Under the pieces are notes generated by a model, which saw nothing but the letters and a program-made list of their open reading frames with translations, did not search any database and was not told where the DNA came from. DNA of 64,000 nucleotides. Origin: Pseudisothecium myosuroides (lineage: Eukaryota; Streptophyta; Bryopsida; Hypnales; Lembophyllaceae). The stretch covers positions 26,040,001 through 26,104,000 of the forward strand of contig OX637295.1 in NCBI GenBank assembly GCA_951799445.1, given 5' to 3'. Position numbers and translations under genes: made by a program. Positions 10,404-20,202 of the stretch are shown piece by piece. Within the stretch, counting starts at the first letter, position 1; each line of letters starts with the position of its first letter.

Positions 10404-10652
10404 CCACATTATTATTATTATTATTTGTTAAATCCCTCTCTCTTCCCTAAAGCTGCAGTGGACATCATTCAAAAAATTTGGGCACCTTTCTTTGCTTTCC
10501 TAAATTTTCATTTAGTTAACTTCTAAAGGTCTTTCATGTTTAGAGGTCCAAAACTCCTTCAAAATACTAGTTTCCAAAGCAAGGTTAACCCTTAAAGGGC
10601 GAAGGGGTGTTCCTCAAAATCCTCCCTTTCCATTACCGTGTGAATCATTGCT

Positions 10653-11582
10653 TTAACCCCTAAAGGACCGAGGCCTTTTTTCTGCCAAAAAACAGTGAAA
10701 ACTGCCATTTCTATAACAAACAGTAAAAAAAATTGAAAAATGTTTTTTTTGCAAATCTAACCGTAGGATCTTACACCTAATTAGTATGAGAATGTGTGGA
10801 AAAAATTTCAGAATTTTTGACCGCATAGATTGCAAGATATCTGCGTTTAAAGTGAAAAGATCAAGTTTTTCAGCACATTGCGGGACTAGATTTTTTGACT
10901 TTAAACATTTTTAATTAAAAAATTTTGCACTACAGAGTTTTGAGCTTTAAATCTTTATAGAGTTGAGAGTCTAGGGAAAAAAAAGAAATTCAAAAAAACT
11001 TAATTATCATTCTTAAAAAAATTGTTAAGTAGAAGTAAGTACGAGATAGAAGGAAAATCTAAAATATTAATATCTCTTAGATGGAATTAAAATTCACTAA
11101 TCCCAATGGTGAGATTGTTCTAGCAACTAAACTAAACCATGCAAAAAAAAATTTGAAAAATTTGAAAGATTGCATTCAGAAATGAGTCCTACAAGTTATT
11201 TTTTTCAAGAAGATGCTCTAACTACCCGAAAAATAAGAATGTCCATAACTTTCTCATAGCATATCCAAATGAAATGAATCAAAGCTTTCCGGATAGACAA
11301 AAATATAATCTATGAGAAAAAAAATATTAAAAAAAAAAATTCAAATTTTTGTCCAATTTTTTTTTGCTGCCCGAGCTGCCCACCGTCCCCTGTTTTGAGC
11401 TTATTTGGTCATACCTTTTTTTCCCGGGCACCAATTGTGAAAAAAATTATATTCCCACAAAGCTTATCAGTTTTTCTATCTCCAAAAAAAGTTTCAAAAA
11501 ATCAGGAGAAAATTTCAGCTCGTAGGTACCTGCCCGAAAACGCATCTGTCCCCCGAAGGGACAATGGTCCTTTAGGGGTTAA
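10653..11582 (+). mobile_element. TTAA-bounded element, family A copy 1
   Basis: About 930 bp. Starts TTAACCCCTAAAGGACC and ends GGTCCTTTAGGGGTTAA, so 13-bp inverted repeats lie inside a duplicated TTAA. The surrounding sequence has an un-inserted relative at about 11805-11850 that carries a single TTAA (11823-11826). That identifies TTAA as the target duplication, the hallmark of piggyBac elements. No transposase; short frames in it are not conserved as protein in the other copies. Confidence 0.75.
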
Positions 11583-12777
11583 CAAAATGGAAAAGCACTC
11601 ATTGGAAATTGACCTACTGTAGAAGACCTTCCCTTTTCACAACAAAATTCCAAGGATGAATAGTTGCACTTCTGTCCACATGCAAAGATGCTCTATCATT
11701 CATCGGATGCCAAACATCCTCCGCGTCGTTCAAGTGTTAAAATTTGCATGTGTAGTTATTTTTTGAAGGATGGATCGGCGACCGTGGAAATCATTTTGTT
11801 GGGGACCGTGTGAATCATTAGATTAAAAAATTGCAAAGCACTCATTGAAAGTCAAACTATTGTAAAAGGCCTCTCTTTTTCACAACAAAATTCCGAGACA
11901 AATATTTCCACTTCTATCTTTTTGATAGAAGGATTCTTTGTAATTCATGGGGCAAAAAATGGTTGTGGCATTTTTTAACCCCTACAGGACAAAGTTGCGT
12001 TTTTTGGCAACATAGTGATTTTGGGCAACTCACTGCACATGAAAATTTTATTTTTTCCTTCAAAATTTTTACACAACATGGAGACAAGTTTTTTCTTCAA
12101 GGCCCAACAATTTTCATAACTTTTGAGTACATGATTAAAAAGTTATTGTTTGATATGTTGTATGTTTCTCAACTTGGGAAGTCTAGGCAAATAAAAAAAA
12201 TCACTTTTTTGGTAAAAAAAAATATGAAATTGGTTTCTTAGATTTATATAAATGTGGAAAGCTTTGAATCATTCCATTTTGATCAATGAGATGAAAGTTA
12301 TAAGGAATTTTAGTTTGCGGGCAACTATGGATTCTCTATTTCGAATAAACTTTGAAGTCATTTATTTCACTCAATTTTTGATATTTTTGTAAAAGAATAA
12401 AATCATAGGATGTAGATTGGTTATTACACATTACAACCATTGGATTGGCATTTTTCAAATCCATAACTAAATTCTTAACAATTTAGTATTTTGAATCATT
12501 CTCTGCTTCTTTCTACTTACTATTTTTTTCCTTTATGATGTACAATTCCAAATGATTTGAAATTTTTTAAGCATGTAATCAAATTACCTTGAAGAATGAA
12601 CCCACACCATTTTGGACATTTTTTCATAGAAAAGTGAGTTTGTAAAGTGCAGCTGCCTTGTTTTTTGTAGGGCCAAAAAAATGACTTCAGTGAATTTGAA
12701 TGCTTATATCTTGCAAAGTTGCAATCCACGCGGTGGAAATTACTGAAATTTTTACCACATGTTTTGAAGTTCGCATA

Positions 12778-13079
12778 AGGTAGGGTGGTCTAAAAGGGAC
12801 CCAGCTCTAAAAGCAACTTCTAACACAAAAGTACATTTTGCTTTTTTCAACGTACCAACAATGTACATTCTAGAGGGGGTCGCGTTTAGTGACCACTAGG
12901 TTTCAACTTCAAAAATTCATAACTAATTCCACAAAGGTTCAAAAAATATGAAACGACTTGGGTTAGAGGCCAATTCTATTTTTCTTCCTATGAAAATTTA
13001 ATGAAAATTGTTTCAAGGAGTTTATTTTCCTTTCAATTGCAATCAGCTCTTAAACGGTCGCTTTAAGAGCACACTACCT
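12778..13079. mobile_element. MITE family C, copy 3, nested in family B
   Basis: AGGTAGGGTGGTC ... ACACTACCT, flanked by TA (12776-12777, 13080-13081). Comparison with the uninterrupted family B copy at 18219 (GCATACTATAAG in reverse) shows a single TA before insertion. Confidence 0.75.
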
Positions 13080-13429
13080 TACTATGAGATCTTATGGTTA
13101 CCTTCGTCAAAAAAATTCAAAAATATGGTAATTGTTTTAGAAATGGCAATTTTGGAGCGTTTTTGGTGAAAACCTTTCGACATGGATGGGAAGCATCCTG
13201 TCAATGTGGACATGGCCATGCCTTTGCCTGCATTTCTGGCACTCGGATTGGATGGTTTATCATCTTGTTTGGTTAGTTCCTGCTTGTGCTCATGTTTTCA
13301 GTTTTTCATATTTAGACATTTGAAATTTCCGATGTACCTTGCTTGTTTGAATAAGTTCCGTGTATGTGGATCTCAAGGAGGTTTGTGAAAAAGCAGAGTT
13401 TTCAACTCCACACATTTACCTTCAGATTC

Positions 13430-14355
13430 TTAACCCCTAAAGGACCGAGGCCTTTTTTTTTGCCAAAAAACACTCAAAACTGCCATTTCTATAGCAAAAA
13501 GTAAAAAAAAAAATTAAAATTGTTTTTTTTCACATCTAATTGTAGGATCTTACACCTAATTGGTATGAGAATGTGTGGAAAAAATTTCAGAATTTTTGAC
13601 CTCACAGATTGCAAGATATCTGCGTTTAAAGTGGAAAAAACAAGTTTTTCAGCACATTGTGGGACCAGATTTTTTGACTTTAAACATTTTTAACTTAAAA
13701 TTTTTGCACTACAGCGTTTTGAGCTTTAAATCATTATAGTGGAGAATTGAGTTGAGAGTCTAGGGGAAAAAAAAATTCAAAAAAACTTAATTATCATTCT
13801 TTAAAAAATTGTTAAGTAGAAGTAGGTACAAGATAGAAGGAAAATCTAAAATGTTCATATATTTTAGATGGAATTAAAATGCACTAATCCAAATGGTGAG
13901 ATTGTTCTAGCAAGTAAACTAAACCATTCCAAAAAAAAAATTGAAAAATTACAAAAATTGCATTCCGAAATGAATCCTACAAGTTATTTTTTTCAAGAAG
14001 ATGCTCTAATTGCCCGAAAAACAAGAATGTCCATAACTTCCTCATAACAAATCCAAATGAAATGAATCAAAGCTTTCCAGATAGACAAAAATATAATCTA
14101 AAAGAAAAAAGATATTTAAAAAAAAAATTCAAAATTTTGCAAATTTTTTTTGCTGCCCCTCATCCCCACGCATTCCAAGAAATGGCATAACTTCTTGCTC
14201 AAAGGTCTGATTTCAAATTTTTTTTTGCCACGTACCTCTCTCAATTCTTCATGTTCACAAAAAATTTCAAAAAATCAGGAGAAAATTTCAGCCCGTCGGT
14301 ACCTGCCCGAAAACGCATTTGTCCCCCGAAGGGACAATGGTCCTTTAGGGGTTAA
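13430..14355 (+). mobile_element. TTAA-bounded element, family A copy 2
   Basis: 926 bp, TTAACCCCTAAAGGACC to GGTCCTTTAGGGGTTAA. Closely similar to copy 1 for most of its length but differs at about 14150-14265. Confidence 0.75.
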
Positions 14356-14499
14356 GTTATGTTTCAAATGGCACAAATGCTAACTTCAATTTGTTTACCT
14401 TGTATGTGGCCCTATGCATCTGGCATATCACCATCTGCCACAAATTTGTCACCAAGTTTTTGCCATTTTACTTGCTTGTGATTGTTGAAATCACCACTA

Positions 14500-14814
14500 A
14501 GGTAGGAGGTCCATAAAGCGACCATCTAAGCGCTGAACCTGAATTTTGGGGAGGTAAAACATCTTGAAATATTTTTTAGTAAATTTTCCTTGAAAGACAA
14601 GAAGAAATGGCATCTGGCTCAAGTTGTTACATATTTTTCGGAGCTTTGTGGAATTAGTTATGAAAATTTGAAGGTGAAAAGCCAAAGGGCTATAAAAGCA
14701 ACCACCTCTTAGAATGTACATCCTTTGTACACTTTGGGAAATTGAAGAAAGCAAAATGTACCTGTGTGTCCTGATCGGTTCAAAATGCATGGTCGGAGTT
14801 CGAGCCTCCTACCT
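14500..14814. mobile_element. MITE family C-like, copy 4
   Basis: Starts AGGTAGGAGG and ends CCTCCTACCT, flanked by TA (14498-14499 and 14815-14816), 315 bp. Interior differs from copies 1 and 2, so it may be a separate subfamily sharing the terminal AGGTAG. Confidence 0.65.
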
Positions 14815-15617
14815 TAACACGTTTCACGGTTTTGTCTGCATAGTGACACCTCCAAACCGTCTATTTTTCTTTGAAATTGCCACTGCAGCATTCACAAAGA
14901 ATTACAAATTGCCTTTCTGTCCATTTCAAAAAAGTGAAAAAAAAAATCATGGTGAAAACATAGTCAAGGAACTTTAGGGATTAAGGGTTAACAAATTCAA
15001 CTATAGGGTCTTTTAGTTAACTTATTAGAGTACATCCTACTAAAATATGAGAATAAAAAATCTTACCAATTGCAAGATCATAATGCTTGGATTTCAAAAA
15101 AATGTATTTTCAACTCTTCCCAAATAGTTAGATTTCATTTTTTAAACTTTTTACCCAACAAAAATTTGATGATCCTACAACTTGCAACTCTCAAAAATAT
15201 GTGGAAGAAACAATTTGGGAATACATTAAAAAATTTCAACAAAAAATACTCCATATTTAAGCTTGAAAAAAATAGTAAGTAGAAAGAAGTAGAGAATGGT
15301 TTAAAATATTAAATTGTTAAGAATTTAGGTCTAGAATTGAAAAATGCCAATCCTAGTGGTTGTAATGCTGTAATAAACAATCTACATCCTATGATTTCAT
15401 TTTTTCCAAAATGGAATTAAGTAAAGGACTCCAAAGTTTATTTTTGAGTAGAGATTCCATAATACTCCTCACTACTTTCATCTCATTAATCAAAATGGAA
15501 TGATTCTAATTTTTCCACATATATTTAAATCTAGAAAACCAAGTTCAATTTTTATTTCTTAAAAAAGGTGTTTTTTTTAACTACTTGTGTTGCCTGAGCT
15601 TCAAAAGAAAACATATA

Positions 15618-16179
15618 CTCCCTCCGTCCCAAAATGACCTTGTGTTGGCTTTCATTTTTAATCCCAAAATGATCTTGTTGCAGTCTGTAACTTACAAATT
15701 GGTCAAATTTGACTTTCGATTGCTATTGGGGACCAACAAAACAACTTTGAGTAGTAGTTCCCCCTCCATTCATGTAATCATTAGTCAAAAGACAAATAAA
15801 ATGATTAATAGGGTCAATCAACACTCTTTGTTCGTATTTTTTGCATCTCTTTGAATTTTGCCCAATTGAAGGAGATGAAGCTTTTGGAGCTGGAATAAAG
15901 GGCTTCACATGGGCTTAGGCATATAGTAAATGCCTACAAAATGATGAACTCACTTTCAACAATTAATTGACCACTGGTGATCTTTGAAAATGCCTCAAAA
16001 AATCTACTTTTCAATATTCCAAAAACTACATTTCAAAAAGGACTTTGAAACTCAATTTCTAGTATGCTAGGAGTACACCAAACGCTACTTACAATACAAA
16101 ACAAGTTCTTAAAATGTTATTTTTTGCCTTAATCTAGAATATTTTGTCCAACAGGAAGATCATTTTGGGACGGAGGTAG
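15618..16179. mobile_element. Stowaway-type MITE, copy 1
   Basis: Starts CTCCCTCCGTCCCAAAATGA and ends with TCATTTTGGGACGGAGG, with TA at the borders (15616-15617 and 16180-16181). This terminus is the classic Stowaway/Tc1-mariner signature of plants. About 560 bp. Confidence 0.85.
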
Positions 16180-16234
16180 TATCATACAATAGCTTCTTAA
16201 CCATGTAGTCAAAAGTTATAAAAATTGTTGGGCC

Positions 16235-17175
16235 TTAACCCCTAAAGGCCCAAGGTCTTTTTTCTGCCAAAAAACACTGAAAACTGCCATTTCTATAGCA
16301 AAAAGTTAAAAAAAATTAAAATTGTTTTTTTTCCACATCTAACCGTTGGATCTTACACCTAATTGGTATGAGAATGTGTGGAAAAAATTTCAGAATTTTT
16401 AACCACACAGATTGCAAGATATCTGCGTTTAAAGTGGAAAAAACAAGTTTTTCAGCACATTGCGGGACCAGATTTTTTGTCTTTAAACATTTTTAACTTA
16501 AAATTTTTGCACTACAGCGTTTTGAGCTTTAAATCTTTATAGTGGAGAATTGAGTTGAGAGTCTAGGAAAAAAAAAGAAACTCAAAAAAACTTAATTTTC
16601 ATCCTTAAAAAAATTGTTAAGTAGAAGTAGGTATGAGATAGAAGGAAAACCTAAAATATTAATATCTCTTAGATGGGATTAAAATGCACTAATTCCAATG
16701 GTGAGATTGTTCTAGCAAGTAAACTAAACCATGCCAAAAAAAAAAATTTGAAAAATTTGAAAAATTGCATTCAGAAATGAGTCCTACAGTTATTTTTTTC
16801 AAGAAGATGCTCAAACTGCCCGAAAAACAAGAATGTCCATAACTTTCTCATAACATATCCAAATGAAATGAATAAAAGCTTTCTAGATAGAAAAAAATAT
16901 AATCTATGAGAAAAAAAATATTAAAAAAAAAAATTCAAATTTTTGTCCATTTTTTTTTGCTGCCCGGGCTGCCCCCCGTCCCCTGTTTTGAGCTTATTTG
17001 GTCATACCTTTTTTTCTCGGGCACCGATTGAGAAAAAAATTATATTCCCACGAAGCTTATCAGTTTTTCTATCTCCAAAAAAAAATTCAAAAAATCAGAA
17101 CACAATTTCAGCCCGTAGGTACCTGCCCAAAAACGCATTTGTCCCCCGAAGGGACAACGGGCTTTTAGGGGTTAA
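16235..17175 (+). mobile_element. TTAA-bounded element, family A copy 3
   Basis: 941 bp. TTAACCCCTAAAGG ... TTTTAGGGGTTAA, inserted at a TTAA inside family B. The uninterrupted B copy at about 19000-19010 has GGTCGTAAAGAA where this one has GGCCTTAA-insert-AGCT, which is consistent with one TTAA before insertion. Confidence 0.75.
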
Positions 17176-17298
17176 AGCTACTCCTTGACCACATGTTGCA
17201 TGAAAATTTCAAAAGAAAAGAATGTAAGTTCCATTCATAAATGGATGACTGAAAATTGTGTATTGCCAAAAAATGCTACTTGGTCCTTTAGGGGTTAA

Positions 17299-18218
17299 TC
17301 ATCTTCAAAACATTTTGCTATTAACCTCCAAATTTCAAGCCTAATAACTTCTTGACAATAGAAGTTTTCAATGAGTCATCCCACTTTGATACTTTTTTGC
17401 GCATGGAGGTGCTCGAAGTTTCTAATTTTAACCAAACAAAAGTAAAGACTAATTTGTATAGTATGCATAGAATTGATTGTGGAAAATAATGACCGTTGAA
17501 TTTTTAGATTACAACAATTTTGGATGATCAACTTATAGGCAAAAAATCTGTTGGGGAAGAAAAATTATAAGAAGATGAATAATGCTTTCTTATCCACTAA
17601 AAAAATTGTATTAGAATCTAAGGCAAATATACTATTTTTTAATTCTAAAAAGTTAGAAATAAAAAACTTTTTCAAATTCATACAATTTTTTAATTTAACA
17701 ATCAAACTTATTAGCATATTTTTTGGAATATCTTCAATAAAATTGGAAACATTCTAATTATTTTGTATTCTTGATAGCACCAGATTGAACCTTGTATTTT
17801 TTTAAATTCTAAAAAATACAACTTTGAAAGAATTCCCTCCATACTTAGTTTGTTTGTAGAGAGTAAAGACTAGAAATGCCCGAGAAAATGTTTTTTTTTC
17901 CATCCCTGCTATTTCTTTCATTGTAAAAAATTTATATTTGCTCTCCTTTTGTATAAGACTACATTTCCTAAATAAAATTTTAAATACTTCACATTGAAAT
18001 TTAGAAAATCACAACATGCAACAAGTACATTAATTTGTTACTCAACAAACAAATTGCTTAATTTACAAAATATTGCAATTTGTTTCACCCTACAAAGAAT
18101 TTGTTATTGACAAAATTTACAAAATGACAAAATGTCAAAATTTGTCCTCTTAATCCTTGCGGGTGAATCAACTTCTAAACATTTTGCTATTATTTTGCTC
18201 ATAATCCTCACTTTACAT
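17299..18218. other. AT-rich stretch, no gene seen
   Basis: A frame of 68 codons at 17551-17757 is low-complexity (Lys/Asn/Phe/Ile) and unlikely to be real. The phrase AAACATTTTGCTATTA recurs at about 17309 and 18176, suggesting repeat debris. Nothing else supported. Confidence 0.3.
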
Positions 18219-19134
18219 TTAACCCCTAAAGTTCCTTGACTATGTTTTAACCAAAAACGCTCCAAAATTGCCATTTCTAATATAATTATCAAATTTTAGA
18301 GAAAAACATTTTTGGACACATGTAACCATAGGATCTTATAGTATGCGGACTTCAAAACATGTGCTAAAAATTTCAAAAATTTCCACCGCGTGGATTGCAA
18401 GATATGAGCATTCAAATTCACTGAAATCATTTTTTTGGCCCTACGAAAAACAAGGCAGCTGCACTTCACAAGCTCACTTTTCTATGAAAAAATGTCAAAA
18501 ATCATGTGGATTCATTCTTCAAGGTAATTTGGTTACATGCTTAGAAAATTTCAAATCATTTGGAATTGTACAACATAGAGGAAAAAATAGTAAGTAGAAA
18601 GAAGCAGAGAATGATTCAAAATGAAAAATTGTTAAGAATTTATTTATGGAATTGAAAATTGCCAATCCAATGGTTGTAATAACCAATCTACATCCTATGA
18701 TTTTATTCTTTTACAAAAATATTGAAAATTGCGTGAAATAAATGACTTCAAAGTTTATTTTAGAATAAAGAATCCATAGTGCCCGAAGACTAAAACTCCT
18801 CATAACTTTCATTTCATTGATCAAAATGGAATGATTCAAAGCTTTTCAAGTATATATAAATCTAGAAAACCAATTTCGTATTTTTTTTAATGAAAAAAGT
18901 GATTTTTAAAAATTTGCCCAAATTGCCCGGCTAAGGAAAAAACTACATATCATACAATAACTTTTTAATTATATAGTCAAAAGTTATGAAAATTGTTGGG
19001 TCGTAAAGAAAATACTTGTCCACATATTGTGTGAAAATTTCAGAGAAAAAATAAAATAAAATTTCCATTTGTAGTGAGCTATCCAAAATCACTATGTTGC
19101 CAAAAAAAACGCAATTTGGTCCTTTAGGGTTTAA
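18219..19134 (+). mobile_element. TTAA-bounded element, family B, uninterrupted copy
   Basis: 916 bp, TTAACCCCTAAAGTTCC to GGTCCTTTAGGGTTTAA. It serves as the reference for the interrupted copies. Distant similarity to family A in layout (CTGCCATTTCTA-like phrase near the start, ATTGCAAGATAT near one fifth) suggests a common ancestor. Confidence 0.7.
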
Positions 19135-20202
19135 GATGACTTCATAGTTACTCTTAAACAACAATGTTTACAACACCGGCTAATTATGACCTAATTTGCA
19201 AAATCATTCCATCTAGATTCTTGCCTAAAATGTACCATCTCCATGCATCAGACCCCATTTTGGGTATGCCTATTTTCAGCACATTAAAAATTCATAATTT
19301 ATTCATACAAAGTCTACAATGCATTCTAAGAAAATGCATTACAAAACATTCTAAAAAATCAATAATCCTCCATTGACAAACAACAAGATCAAACAAAAGC
19401 TCTTAGAGTTCAATAATACAAACAATGTTTAAACTTTTATTCAAACTTTAGACTACATTAGGTGTTGTTACCTTTAAGAATCATCGTTTTCTATTCACAC
19501 AGAGTTGGCAACCATTGATTTTTATGCAAACATTGTAAACACTCCATAACTAGTACTCCTTCCGTCCCAAAACAATTGTCTACTTTGAATGTCATGTTTT
19601 CTAAGGTTGTTTTGAGTAGGTCAAAAAATTAATTGGTTGTGGCTAATTTTATGGAGGTTGCAATGAAGTATGACCGCATGCAATGTTCTTCATTGATTCT
19701 AGTAATATAAAATTAAAAAACTTCCTTAATTATCTTTTTATCAATATGATCAATGAAACTGGCTCAAAAAAACACAAATAAAATTGTGGACAATCATTTT
19801 GAGATAGAGGGAGTATGATACTTCAAACGTTCCTTGTTTCAAATGGATGACTTCACTGATAATTGTAGAAACAAAGATGCACCTATTGGTCCAATAATCA
19901 AAACATTGTGGCAATTACCTTGGTCATGGGGGCTGCATCCTTCAAGGATTAATCTAGGCTCATGGATAATAAGCTTTGCTTTCAAGATGACAAGTCAATG
20001 TGAAAAAATATTAGTGGCAAACAAGAGAATGGGGTTCATCATGAGTTTTAAGCGCTCATTTTGATTTTCAAAGTAGTTACACTTATTGCAAAACATTTTT
20101 GTATAATTTTCCGTACTAAAACATTTTGTGTTATTTTCCTTAACCTTTAAAGAATATTTTGTATTCCTACTTGGTCAAACTTCATTTATTTTATATATTA
20201 AA
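19135..20202. other. Stretch with one Stowaway MITE, otherwise unassigned
   Basis: No coding frame of quality. Contains the 258-bp Stowaway copy at 19556-19813. Confidence 0.3.
19556..19813. mobile_element. Stowaway-type MITE, copy 2
   Basis: Starts CTCCTTCCGTCCCAAAACAA, ends TCATTTTGAGATAGAGGGAG, flanked by TA. 258 bp. Confidence 0.8.

Larger units (their letters stand above)
13174..14950. mobile_element. Insertion flanked by a 9-bp direct repeat GGTGAAAAC
   Basis: The family B copy is interrupted exactly here. GGTGAAAAC occurs at 13165-13173 and again at 14951-14959, and B resumes directly after the second. A 9-bp duplication fits Mutator-like elements, but the ends (CTTTCGACATGG and AAAAAATCAT) are not inverted repeats, and the A-rich right end would also fit retroposition. 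The insert itself carries a family A element (13430-14355) and a family C MITE (14500-14814). No recognisable protein. Confidence 0.55.
11975..14984 (-). mobile_element. TTAA-bounded element, family B copy, disrupted by later insertions
   Basis: Reverse-oriented family B. Left end TTAACCCCTACAGGAC at 11975, right end ACTTTAGGGATTAA at 14971-14984. It is split by a family C MITE (12778-13079) and by a larger insertion (13174-14950) flanked by GGTGAAAAC. Without these insertions the element would be about 0.93 kb, like the other copies. Confidence 0.65.
14985..17298 (+). mobile_element. Diverged family B element carrying two nested insertions
   Basis: Family B-related sequence ending GGTCCTTTAGGGGTTAA at 17298. 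It is interrupted by a Stowaway MITE (15618-16179) and by family A copy 3 (16235-17175). Its left part (14990-15280) is also related to 9362-9690. The exact left border is uncertain. Confidence 0.5.

Noticed and set aside
11395..11622. Protein-like frame in family A copy 1, similar frames at 14150-14383 and 16943-17188
   Set aside because: Similarity follows DNA identity of the repeat; the N-terminal halves differ completely between copies and no start or domain is conserved.
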